A stretch of 23,358 nt of DNA from DASXSB01 sp036506275 (GTDB lineage Bacteria; Methylomirabilota; Methylomirabilia; Rokubacteriales; CSP1-6), in contig DASXSB010000016.1 of assembly GCA_036506275.1 (NCBI GenBank), positions 1-23,358 on the forward strand, written 5' to 3'. Made by a program: the position numbers and the translations under genes. Below, one piece after another: positions 7,002 to 14,377 of this stretch. Under the pieces are notes generated by a model, which worked only from the letters and a program-made list of their open reading frames with translations, made no database searches and was not told where the DNA came from. How positions within the stretch are numbered: the first letter of the stretch is position 1; every line of letters starts with the position of its first letter.

Positions 7002-8638
7002 GCGGGCGCCTCGCGCGCGCGATCTGCCGTCGGGGCGCCCGTGTCGTGCGCGCGGTCGGCGATCATGGCGCCGGTGTCGCCGATGGTCTGGTACGTGAGG
7101 CCCGCGAAGGCGGGCACGGCGTCGGCGAGATCGCGGAACCAGTGAACGGGCCGCGTGGCGGCGGGAGGATCGCCGACCGCGCTCAGGAGGCGGCCGACGA
7201 TGTCCCACTCCGGAAGCGTGCCCGCGAGCGGCTCCATCGCCGTGCGGAAGCGCTGCACGCGGCCCTGGAAGTTGGTGAAGGTGCCGTCACGCTCGGCCCA
7301 GGTGGCGGCGGGGAGCACGTAGTGCGCGGCCGCGCTCGTCCGGTTGCCGTTGCTGCCGACGAAGATCACGGTGGCGGGGCCGCGCAGCGCCTCCGCGACG
7401 CGCGACTCCGACCAGGCGCTGTCGAACAGGTCGTGACCGAAGACGACGAGGCACGAAAGCCGGCGGGTGCCGGCGTCGGCGAGGATGGCGGCGACGTCGC
7501 CGTCGAGCCCGATCAGCTCGGCCCCCCGCGTGTTGGGATTCTTGTCGGCGCGGATCAGGAAGTCGTCCTCGTATCCGGGCGCGGCGGGCGGGACGCGGAA
7601 GCCCACGCGGGTCACGCCGAGCCGGCGCACGAGCCGCCGCACCGCGAAGAGATCCTCGTTCGCCAACTTCGGGGAGGCGATGATGCCGACGCCGTCGGGC
7701 GCGGCTCGCCCGAGGGCGTCCGCGGTGGCCGCCACCGCCTCGTCCCACGTCAGCTCGGCGACCGCCTCGCCCTCACGACGCCACGGCACCGTGAGACGAT
7801 CGGGGTCGTCGACGAACTTGTACCCGTAGCGTCCCTCGTCGCACATCCACCACTTGTTGACGTCGGCGTTGAAGCGCGGCTTGAGGCGCGCCAGGCGACG
7901 CCCCTCCGCGTGGTGAGGACGCCGCCGGTTCACGTGAATCTCGATGTTGCAGCCGCGCGCGCACCCCGGGCAGATCGACTTGGCGGTGTCCAGGTACCAG
8001 ACGCGCACCTGGAATCGGAAATCGCGGTCGGTGAGGGCACCGACCGGGCAGATGTCCACCACGTTGCCCGCGTACTTGTTCTCGAGGTCGGCGCCCGGGA
8101 AGAGCCCGAGCTCCGAATGGTCGCCGCGATGGAAGATGCCGAGCTCGCCGGTCTTGGTGATCTCGTCGCAGAAGCGCACGCAGCGCGAGCAGAGGATGCA
8201 CCGCTCGGCGTCCAGGATCACGTTGGGCCCAAGCGGCACCGCCTTCGGCTTGTGGACCTTCTCGTCCACCATGCGCGGATCGTAGAGACCGTGCTTCATG
8301 TAGTAGATCTGGAGCCAGCACTCCCCCGCCTGGTCGCACACGGGACAGTCGAGCGGATGGTTGACGAGATGGAACTCCATGATCGACTTGCGCGTCTCGA
8401 TCACGCGGTCGCTCTGCGTGTGGACGACCATCCCGTCCGCCGCCTGCGTGTTGCACGCGATCGTCGGGCGCGGGGTCTTCTCGATGTCCACCATGCAGAG
8501 CCGGCACACCCCCGCGATGGAGAGACCAGGGTGGTAGCAGTAGTGCGGGATCTCGATCCCGAGCCGCCGGGCGGCCTCGATGAGATTGGTCCCCGCCTCG
8601 ACCTCGATCTCCTTCCCGTCGATGGTGACTTTGGGCAA
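6998..8638 (-). CDS. nuoG: NADH-quinone oxidoreductase subunit G, compact form
   Basis: Iron-sulfur subunit of the NADH-oxidising module. In order: a [2Fe-2S] ferredoxin domain (Cys34/45/48/62), the His-ligated [4Fe-4S] site (His94, Cys98/101/107), a second [4Fe-4S] site (Cys147/150/153 and Cys197), and a third, N7-type site (Cys223/226/230 and Cys266). A shortened molybdopterin-oxidoreductase-like domain follows, keeping the late segment HYVLPAATWAERDGTFTNFQGRVQ (439-462). The protein is 546 residues, much shorter than E. coli NuoG (about 908) or Thermus Nqo3 (about 783). The start is inferred as TTG at 8638: the family begins PKVTIDGKE and this codon is 2 nt past the nuoF stop. The frame is open far upstream, but that part reads antisense-like low-complexity residues inside nuoF. 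Confidence 0.93.
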   Translation of the reverse strand: MPKVTIDGKEIEVEAGTNLIEAARRLGIEIPHYCYHPGLSIAGVCRLCMVDIEKTPRPTIACNTQAADGMVVHTQSDRVIETRKSIMEFHLVNHPLDCPVCDQAGECWLQIYYMKHGLYDPRMVDEKVHKPKAVPLGPNVILDAERCILCSRCVRFCDEITKTGELGIFHRGDHSELGLFPGADLENKYAGNVVDICPVGALTDRDFRFQVRVWYLDTAKSICPGCARGCNIEIHVNRRRPHHAEGRRLARLKPRFNADVNKWWMCDEGRYGYKFVDDPDRLTVPWRREGEAVAELTWDEAVAATADALGRAAPDGVGIIASPKLANEDLFAVRRLVRRLGVTRVGFRVPPAAPGYEDDFLIRADKNPNTRGAELIGLDGDVAAILADAGTRRLSCLVVFGHDLFDSAWSESRVAEALRGPATVIFVGSNGNRTSAAAHYVLPAATWAERDGTFTNFQGRVQRFRTAMEPLAGTLPEWDIVGRLLSAVGDPPAATRPVHWFRDLADAVPAFAGLTYQTIGDTGAMIADRAHDTGAPTADRAREAPA

Positions 8639-8640
8639 GG

Positions 8641-9864
8641 TTATTTCCGGATCAACGCTTCGAACTCGGGGCGGAACTTCTCGATGTAGGAGATGTAGGG
8701 GCCGACGGCGCCGTCGTAGAACGCGCAGATGGTGGTGCCGGCGCCGCGCCGGGCCACGTCGAGGATGGTGTCGAGATCGTCCTTGCGGCCGTGGCCCTCC
8801 ACGATGCGGTGGACCATCTTGTAGATCCAACCCGTCGATTCCCGACAGGGCGTGCACTGCCCGCAGCTCTCGTGCGCGTAGAAGCGCGCGAGCACCATGA
8901 GCGCCTCCGGAATGGACGCGCTCTCGTCCATCACCACCACGCCCGCGGATCCGATCATGGAGCCGGCCGCCTTGAGCCCGTCGACGTCCATGGTGACGTC
9001 GATCTCGTCGGCGGTGAGGATGGCGGCGGAGCCGCCGCCCGGCACGACCCCTTTGAGCCGGCCCGTCGCGCTGACGCCGCCGGCGTGCTCGTAGATGAGC
9101 TGACGCAGCGTCACCGACACCGGCGCCTCGTACACGCCGGGGCGCTGCACGCGCCCGGAGACCGAGTACATCCGTGTCCCACCCTGCGTCTTGGTGCCGA
9201 GCCCGGCGAACCAGGCGGCGCCGCGCTCGATGATGGGCGGCACGCAGCAGAGCGTCTCCACGTTGTTCACGATCGTCGGCTGCGCGAAGGCGCCCTTGAT
9301 GGCCGGGAAGGGCGGCTTCACCTTGGGCCAGCCCTTTTTGCCCTCGAGCGACGAGATGAGACCGGTCTCCTCGCCGCAGATGTAGGCGCCGGCCCCGCGG
9401 TGGACGACGATGTCGAAGCCCTGGCCGAGATAGCCGGCGTCGTACGCTTCCCGCACGGCCGCGCTCAGCCGTTGCCACGGCTCCACGTACTCGCCCCGTA
9501 CGTAGATGAAGCCGAGGACGGAGCGGATGGCGCGAGCGGCGATCAGCATTCCCTCGATGAGCGCGTGCGGATCACGCTCGAGCAGATAGCGGTCTTTGAA
9601 CGTTCCCGGCTCCCCTTCGTCGGCGTTGACGACGAGGTAGACGGGACCCGTGTGGTTCTTGGGGATGAACGACCACTTGGTGCCGGTGGGGAACCCGGCG
9701 CCGCCCAGCCCGCGCAGATTCGACTTCTTGACCTCGTCCACGAGAGCGGCCGCCTCCATCGCGCGCGCCTTGTCCCACGCGCGGTAGCCGCCGTGCTCGC
9801 GGTACACGGCCAGCGTGTGCGACTGCGGCCATCCGAAGTTCCGCATGAGGATCGTCTCCGCCAT
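8641..9864 (-). CDS. nuoF: NADH-quinone oxidoreductase subunit F, FMN and NADH binding
   Basis: Catalytic subunit that binds NADH and FMN and starts electron transfer into complex I. The 407 residues are of normal length. Seen are the glycine-rich nucleotide loop RGLGGAGFPTGTKWSF (51-66), the acidic NADH-site segment NADEGEPGTFKDR (80-92), the GAYICGEETGLISSLEG FMN region (159-175) and the [4Fe-4S] N3 ligands Cys334/337/340 in ESCGQCTPC plus Cys380 in GTTIC. ATG at 9864 overlaps the nuoE stop by one base (TGATG). The stop is 2 nt before the nuoG TTG start. Confidence 0.97.
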   Translation of the reverse strand: MAETILMRNFGWPQSHTLAVYREHGGYRAWDKARAMEAAALVDEVKKSNLRGLGGAGFPTGTKWSFIPKNHTGPVYLVVNADEGEPGTFKDRYLLERDPHALIEGMLIAARAIRSVLGFIYVRGEYVEPWQRLSAAVREAYDAGYLGQGFDIVVHRGAGAYICGEETGLISSLEGKKGWPKVKPPFPAIKGAFAQPTIVNNVETLCCVPPIIERGAAWFAGLGTKTQGGTRMYSVSGRVQRPGVYEAPVSVTLRQLIYEHAGGVSATGRLKGVVPGGGSAAILTADEIDVTMDVDGLKAAGSMIGSAGVVVMDESASIPEALMVLARFYAHESCGQCTPCRESTGWIYKMVHRIVEGHGRKDDLDTILDVARRGAGTTICAFYDGAVGPYISYIEKFRPEFEALIRK

Positions 9865-10346
9865 CAGCGGAGCCCCTCGAGGATGCGGTCGACCTTCTCG
9901 GGCGTGAGATTCAGCTCGTAGCGGTCGTCCACTTGCATCATCGGCGCCGCTTCGCACGCGCACAGACACTCCACCGCCTGCAGCGTGATGCGGCCGTCCT
10001 CGGTGGTCTCCCCGGGATCCACGCCGAGGCGGCGCGTCAGATGAGCGATGATGGCGGGCGCGCCCGCGAGATGGCAGGAGAGGTTGTGGCACACGGCGAC
10101 CACGTGTCGGCCACGCGGCCGCTGGAAGAAGAGAGTGTAAAACGTCACCACCTCGTGCACGTGGGCGGGCGTGAGGTCGAAGAGGCCCGCCACGTACGCT
10201 TCCGTCTCGAGGCTGATGTAGCCGAACGTCTCCTGGGCCATGTGGAGCACGGGCAGCAGCGCTCCCCGCTTGTCCGGATAGAGGCCCTGCAGCCGGCGCA
10301 CCTCCGTGAGCTGCGCGGGCGTGAACTCGATCCGGGCCACGCTCAC
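9864..10346 (-). CDS. nuoE: NADH-quinone oxidoreductase subunit E, [2Fe-2S]
   Basis: Thioredoxin-fold subunit that carries the off-path [2Fe-2S] cluster N1a beside NuoF. The four ligands are visible as Cys86 and Cys91 (CHNLSC) and Cys127 and Cys131 (CLCAC) in a 160-residue protein, the family's usual length. Start choice: GTG at 10346 overlaps the nuoD stop as GTGA, the same 4-nt coupling used elsewhere in this cluster. A second in-frame GTG two codons later (10340) is nearly as good. A GGGGGG-rich Shine-Dalgarno-like run lies 8-14 nt upstream. Either start leaves every motif intact. Confidence 0.94.
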   Translation of the reverse strand: MSVARIEFTPAQLTEVRRLQGLYPDKRGALLPVLHMAQETFGYISLETEAYVAGLFDLTPAHVHEVVTFYTLFFQRPRGRHVVAVCHNLSCHLAGAPAIIAHLTRRLGVDPGETTEDGRITLQAVECLCACEAAPMMQVDDRYELNLTPEKVDRILEGLR

Positions 10347-11716
10347 CGGTCGAGCTCCCCCCCGATCATGTTCACGGACCCGAAGGTCGGGATGAGGTCG
10401 GCGATCATCTCGCCCTCGATCATCCGGTGAAGGGCGGCCATGGGCGGCAGGCACGGCGGGCGGCAGCGCACGCGATACGGACGATCGCCGCCGTCGGACA
10501 CGACGTAGAACCCGAGCTCGCCGTTGGCGCCCTCCACCGCGAAATAGGCTTCGCCCTTCGGCGGCCGGATCCCGTACCCCTCCATGATCAGCATGAAGTG
10601 GTTCATCAGGCCTTCGATCGATCCGTACGCGGTCTCCTTCGGCGGCATGACGACCCGCTTGTCATGGGCGTTGACCCGTTCGAGCTGCGGCCGGTTCTGG
10701 CCTTCGAGGTTCGGCGACAACGTGATCGGGATGAGGAGGAGGCCTTCCGTCTTGCCTTGCTTGCCCTGGTCCACGTAGGTGGCGGGATCGATCGGGTTGC
10801 CCTCGAAGTCGACGTTGATGGGACCGCCGGGGATGAGATCGAGCGCCTGCTCGGCGATCCGCATCGCCTGCTCCATCTCCGCCATCCGCACCAGGTAGCG
10901 CGCGTAGTTGTCGCCCGCGGTCTGGGTGGGGACCTCGAAGTCGAGCCGGTCGTACACGAAGTAGGGCGTCGCGCGACGGACGTCGAAAGGAACGCCCACC
11001 GCCCGCAGCAACGGTCCCGTGATCGCGTAGGCGATGGTCTCCTCGCGCGAGAGCGCACCGACGTCGACCATGCGGTCCATGAAGATGCGGTTGCCGGTGA
11101 GAAGGCGATGCACCTCCGCCAGCACCTCGCGCACGTCCTTGAAGGCGCGCCGGGTCTTCTCCGCGAAGCCGTCGGGGAGATCCGCCTTCACGCCGCCCAC
11201 GCGACCGTAGGAGATCGTGAGGCGGGCGCCGGTGACGTCCTCCACCAGCTCCCACAGGAACTCGCGCGCCTTGATCATGTAGAGGAAGACCGTGAAGGCG
11301 CCGAGCTCCATGGCGGAGGCGCCGACGCACGTGAGGTGATCCGTCACGCGCGAGATCTCGCTCATGATCACGCGGATGTACTTGCAGCGCTCGGTGACGT
11401 CGATGCCGAGCAGCTTCTCCACCGCCGCCGCGTATCCGAAGTTGTTGATCAGCGGAGAGACGTAGTTGAGCCGGTCCGTGTAGGGGATGGCGTTGTTCCA
11501 CCCGCCCACCTCGCAGTCCTTCTCGAACGCGCGGTGGAGGTAGCCGATCTCGACGTCGGCGTCGACGATGACCTCGCCGTCCAGCTCGGTCTCGATCCGG
11601 ATGATCCCGTGCATGGCGGGATGGGCCGGCCCCATCCCCACCTTGAGATTCTGGCTGCCGGCGCCGGTGCCGGAGCCTTCACCGAGCATGAACTCGCGCC
11701 GGGTGCGGGTGGCCAT
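10343..11716 (-). CDS. nuoD: NADH-quinone oxidoreductase subunit D (with insertion)
   Basis: 49-kDa-type subunit that forms the quinone site with NuoB and NuoH. The headgroup ligands are kept: His36 in MGPAHPAMHG (His38 of Thermus Nqo4) and Tyr85 in TDRLNYVSP (Tyr87). The otherwise common Asp before that Tyr is Asn here. The protein is 457 residues, longer than Thermus Nqo4 (409). The excess is one block, about 305-352, lying between QALDLIPGGPINVD and VVMPPKETAYGSIEGL, where other NuoD proteins join these segments directly. The block reads as structured sequence (EGLLLIPITLSPNLEG), not low complexity. ATG overlaps the nuoC stop by one base (TAATG). The C-terminus ends in the typical GGELDR. 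Confidence 0.96.
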   Translation of the reverse strand: MATRTRREFMLGEGSGTGAGSQNLKVGMGPAHPAMHGIIRIETELDGEVIVDADVEIGYLHRAFEKDCEVGGWNNAIPYTDRLNYVSPLINNFGYAAAVEKLLGIDVTERCKYIRVIMSEISRVTDHLTCVGASAMELGAFTVFLYMIKAREFLWELVEDVTGARLTISYGRVGGVKADLPDGFAEKTRRAFKDVREVLAEVHRLLTGNRIFMDRMVDVGALSREETIAYAITGPLLRAVGVPFDVRRATPYFVYDRLDFEVPTQTAGDNYARYLVRMAEMEQAMRIAEQALDLIPGGPINVDFEGNPIDPATYVDQGKQGKTEGLLLIPITLSPNLEGQNRPQLERVNAHDKRVVMPPKETAYGSIEGLMNHFMLIMEGYGIRPPKGEAYFAVEGANGELGFYVVSDGGDRPYRVRCRPPCLPPMAALHRMIEGEMIADLIPTFGSVNMIGGELDR

Positions 11717-12213
11717 TAGCCCCGGGGGCCGATGAGCGGCTGCCGCCGCTGGATCGGATAGTCCTTGCGCAGCGGATGCCCGACGAACTCCTCGTACATC
11801 AGGAGTCTCTTCAAATTGGGATGGCCCTCGAAGCGCACGCCGAACATGTCCCACACCTCGCGCTCGAACCAGTCCGCGATCGGCCACAGCGGCACGACGG
11901 TGGGGACGACGGCGTCGTCCTCGTCGACACGGGTCTTCAGGCGCAGGCGGTGGTTGTGCGCCACCGAGTAGAGGTGATAGACGACCTCGAAGCGCGGACC
12001 GTCCTCGCGGCCCGGATACTTCGAATAGTCCACGGCGGTGAGGTCCATGAGGACGTCGAAGCGGAGCGCCTCGTCGTCGCGGCAGAAGCGGAGGATCTCG
12101 GCGAGGGGGCGGCGGTCCACGACCGCCGTGGAGTCACCACGGAAGTCGTGGGTCTCGACGATCGCCTGTCCGAATCTCGTCTTCAGGTGGTCCAGGATGG
12201 CGCCGCCGTCCAC
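11716..12213 (-). CDS. nuoC: NADH-quinone oxidoreductase subunit C
   Basis: 30-kDa-type structural subunit of the quinone-reducing module. 165 residues. The family signature is at about 121-159: WFEREVWDMFGVRFEGHPNL, then a LLMYEEF segment and GHPLRKDYP. It is a separate gene, not fused to nuoD as in E. coli. The start is GTG at 12213, directly adjacent to the nuoB stop with no spacer. There is no clear Shine-Dalgarno, so reinitiation after nuoB is likely. Confidence 0.95.
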   Translation of the reverse strand: MDGGAILDHLKTRFGQAIVETHDFRGDSTAVVDRRPLAEILRFCRDDEALRFDVLMDLTAVDYSKYPGREDGPRFEVVYHLYSVAHNHRLRLKTRVDEDDAVVPTVVPLWPIADWFEREVWDMFGVRFEGHPNLKRLLMYEEFVGHPLRKDYPIQRRQPLIGPRG

Positions 12214-12693
12214 TCAGTACCTCTGGACGCCGGCGGCGATCTTGTCTTGAAGCTTCATGAGGCCGTCGATGACGGATTCCGGCCGGGGCGGGCAGCCCGG
12301 GATGTAGACGTCGACCGGAATGATCGTGTCGATGCCCTGCACGGTGGCGTAGTTGTCGTAGAAGCCGCCCGTGCACGTGCACACGCCGAAGGCGACCACC
12401 CACTTCGGCTCCGTCATCTGGTCGTAGACGCGCTTGAGCACGGGCGCCATCTTGTGCGAGATGGTCCCGACCACGAACAGCACGTCCGCCTGGCGGGGGG
12501 AGAATCGCGGGAGGCCGGCGCCGAACCGGTCGACGTCGTAGTGCGAGCACGCCGTCGCCATGTATTCCATGCCGCAGCAGGCGGTGACGAACGGGTACTG
12601 GAAGATCGAGTACTTCCGCGCCCATCCGATCGCCTCGTCCAGCTTCGAGGTGAAGAAGCTCCCTACTCCCACTCCAGCCCCCCCTTGCGCCAT
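12214..12693 (-). CDS. nuoB: NADH-quinone oxidoreductase subunit B, [4Fe-4S] N2
   Basis: Subunit that holds cluster N2, the direct electron donor to quinone. With the ATG at 12693 it has 159 residues, and the N2 ligands are Cys39-Cys40 (tandem pair in TACCGMEY), Cys105 (GVCTC) and Cys134 (PGCPPRPE). The spacing of 65 and 29 residues is identical to that in E. coli (64-129-158). This start overlaps nuoA by 31 nt. A GTG at 12672 (10-nt overlap, G-rich run upstream) is an alternative that would remove seven non-conserved residues. Confidence 0.95.
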   Translation of the reverse strand: MAQGGAGVGVGSFFTSKLDEAIGWARKYSIFQYPFVTACCGMEYMATACSHYDVDRFGAGLPRFSPRQADVLFVVGTISHKMAPVLKRVYDQMTEPKWVVAFGVCTCTGGFYDNYATVQGIDTIIPVDVYIPGCPPRPESVIDGLMKLQDKIAAGVQRY

Positions 12694-13016
12694 ATATAAA
12701 GGAATCCCAGCATCAGGATGCCGAGGAACACCACCATCTCGGCGAACCCGAACCAGCCCAGGCGCCGGTAGAGCATGGCCCACGGCCAGATGAACAGCAG
12801 CTCGACGTCGATGAGGATGAAGAAGATCGCGACCGTCGAGAACTTGATCGCGAACCGTCCCTCCGCCACCTCGATGGGGTCCATGCCGCACTCGAACGGT
12901 TCCGCCTTGACCGGAGTCAGACGTCGCGGGGCGAGCAGGCCGGGCAGGAAGAGCAGCGCGGACGCGACCACCGCCGCGAACGCGAAGACCATCAGGATCG
13001 GCACGGAGGCGTTCAC
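12663..13016 (-). CDS. nuoA: NADH-quinone oxidoreductase subunit A
   Basis: Membrane subunit (ND3 homologue) at the hinge between peripheral and membrane arms. The 117 residues form three hydrophobic helices. The conserved Cys loop is present as EPFECGMDPIEVAEGRF, followed by FSTVAIFFILIDVELLFIWPWA, which carries the family Asp/Glu pair. GTG at 13016 overlaps the lipA stop by 4 nt (GTGA). It is the first of eleven nuo genes in the order A to K. Confidence 0.96.
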   Translation of the reverse strand: MNASVPILMVFAFAAVVASALLFLPGLLAPRRLTPVKAEPFECGMDPIEVAEGRFAIKFSTVAIFFILIDVELLFIWPWAMLYRRLGWFGFAEMVVFLGILMLGFLYIWRKGGLEWE

Positions 13017-13912
13017 CGCGCGCTCCCCTCGACCTGGCGCTTCGCGTGGTAGGAGCTGCGCACGAGCGGCCCCGACTCCACGTGCGCGAACCCGAGCCCG
13101 CGGCCGATCTCGGCCAGCTCCGCGAACTCGTCCGGATGGTAGTACCGCGCCACCGGCAGGTGCGCCGACGACGGGCGCAGGTACTGCCCGAGCGTGAGGA
13201 TGTCCACGTCCACGCCGCGGAGATCGCGCAGCGTCTGCACCAGCTCCTCACGCTCCTCGCCGAGGCCGAGGATGATCCCCGACTTCGTGAGCCCGCGCGG
13301 CCGCGCCGCGCGCGCGCGGCGGAACAGCTCGAGCGTGCGCTCGTAACGACCCCCGTGCCGCGCCACCGGGTAGAGGCGCGGGACCGTCTCCGTGTTGTGG
13401 TTGAGCACGGCCGGCTCGGCGGCGATGACGGTCTCCAGCGATTCCGCGCGGCCCTGGAAATCGGGGATCAACGCCTCCACGCGGCACGCGGGAGCATGGC
13501 CGTGGATGGCACGAATGGTCGCGGCCCAGTGGGCGGCGCCGCCGTCCGCGAGATCGTCGCGGTTCACCGACGTGACCACCACGTAGTCGAGTCCGAGCTG
13601 CGCCACCGCGCGCCCGAGGCGCGCGGGCTCTTCACGATCTTCCCAGGTGGGCTTGCCGTGCGCGATCGCGCAGTAGCCGCAGTTCCGGGTGCAGACGTCG
13701 CCCAGGATCATGAACGTCGCGGTCGCGTCTTCCCAGCACTCGCCGATGTTCGGACAGCGCGCTTCCTCGCAGACGCTGTGGAGATTCCACTCCCGCATCT
13801 GGCGCCGGAGCGTCATGTACCGTGGTCCACCGGGCGCGCGGACCTTCAGCCAGCCGGGCTTGCGCCCTTCGAGGAGGGCGCCGGGTTGGATGACGGGAAG
13901 TGCGTGCGTCAC
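13013..13912 (-). CDS. lipA: Lipoyl synthase, radical SAM
   Basis: Inserts two sulfur atoms into octanoyl groups on E2 and H proteins to give lipoate. Three signatures are seen: the auxiliary [4Fe-4S] motif CX4CX5C (Cys48, Cys53, Cys59), the radical SAM motif CX3CX2C (Cys74, Cys78, Cys81; CTRNCGYC) and the C-terminal RSSY (285-288) whose Ser ligates the auxiliary cluster. With GTG at 13912 the protein is 299 residues. I chose this over the in-frame ATG at 13945 because a GGGGAAAG Shine-Dalgarno precedes it and a -10-like hexamer overlaps the ATG. No lipB lies nearby. Its substrate, the lipoyl domain of PdhC, is encoded in the same unit about 10.6 kb downstream. Confidence 0.96.
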   Translation of the reverse strand: MTHALPVIQPGALLEGRKPGWLKVRAPGGPRYMTLRRQMREWNLHSVCEEARCPNIGECWEDATATFMILGDVCTRNCGYCAIAHGKPTWEDREEPARLGRAVAQLGLDYVVVTSVNRDDLADGGAAHWAATIRAIHGHAPACRVEALIPDFQGRAESLETVIAAEPAVLNHNTETVPRLYPVARHGGRYERTLELFRRARAARPRGLTKSGIILGLGEEREELVQTLRDLRGVDVDILTLGQYLRPSSAHLPVARYYHPDEFAELAEIGRGLGFAHVESGPLVRSSYHAKRQVEGSAR

Positions 13913-13943
13913 AAATCTTTCCCCGGACGGATCAAACCAAATC

Positions 13944-13949
13944 ATTATG
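13944..13949 (-). promoter_or_regulatory. Possible -10 element of the lipA-nuo-pdh unit
   Basis: The minus strand reads CATAAT in an unusually AT-rich patch just upstream of lipA. Transcription would begin around 13936, giving a leader of about 25 nt that includes the GGGGAAAG at 13917-13924. No convincing -35 hexamer is seen at the right spacing. Confidence 0.3.
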
Positions 13950-14010
13950 CCACGCGGGGAACGCACAGACGAGGAGACGGACGAGAGAAGGCGGCGGACG
14001 GCCTCGTCGG

Positions 14011-14040
14011 CCCGCCGCGGTCATTCGGTACCGCGGTGGG
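14011..14040 (-). terminator. GC-rich inverted repeat between the lipoprotein gene and lipA
   Basis: Perfect 7-bp arms at 14015-14021 and 14030-14036 with an 8-nt loop, extended by three more G-C pairs across one mismatch. It lies just after the lipoprotein stop and before the lipA promoter region. No T-tract follows on the minus strand, so it is not a classical intrinsic terminator. A transcript-stabilising hairpin is equally possible. Confidence 0.35.
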
Positions 14041-14056
14041 CCGAAAGGACGCGGCG

Positions 14057-14290
14057 CTACTTGCTGCTTCCCGCGCCGGGTCCGGAATCCATCGTGCCGG
14101 AGCCCGAGCCGGGCGTGGTCGACGGCGACGACAGCGGGGGCGACGTCGGCTCGGTCGCCGGAGACGCCGCTGGGCTGCGGCTGCCCGGTTGCTCGTTGTC
14201 GCCGGTGCGGGTATTCGTTTCGTGCGCGCATCCCGCGGCCAGGGTGGCCGCGAGAAGAATGAAGCCAGCAGTTCTGACCATGGTATCCAT
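14057..14290 (-). CDS. Small predicted lipoprotein, Ser/Pro/Thr/Gly-rich
   Basis: 77 residues with an N-terminal hydrophobic signal and the lipobox LAAGC (Cys21), so it is predicted to be exported and lipid-anchored. The mature part is about 56 residues of low-complexity Ser, Pro, Thr and Gly, probably unstructured. No domain is recognised and no function is claimed. The start at 14290 is supported by GGAGG with a 5-nt spacer (14296-14300). A second Met three codons later is possible but less well placed. It sits between the SMP-30 gene and lipA on the same strand, with 87 nt to the former. Low-complexity content raises some chance of a spurious call, but the signal, lipobox and Shine-Dalgarno together argue for a real gene. 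Confidence 0.65.
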   Translation of the reverse strand: MDTMVRTAGFILLAATLAAGCAHETNTRTGDNEQPGSRSPAASPATEPTSPPLSSPSTTPGSGSGTMDSGPGAGSSK

Positions 14291-14377
14291 GGGCCCCTCC
14301 GTGTGATGTGTCCTGCCTACCCTACCCGGAGGAGCAACGTGGATGCCATGGAGATCGCGGCGGCGCGGCGCCCCAGT

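Noticed and set aside
8639..9478. N-terminal extension of nuoG to an ATG inside nuoF
   Set aside because: The extension lies entirely in a shifted frame of nuoF and has no similarity; the ferredoxin domain starts right at the TTG.
7046..11719. Plus-strand frames of several hundred codons opposite nuoG, nuoF and nuoD
   Set aside because: Same antisense effect; the cofactor ligands and family motifs are all on the minus strand.
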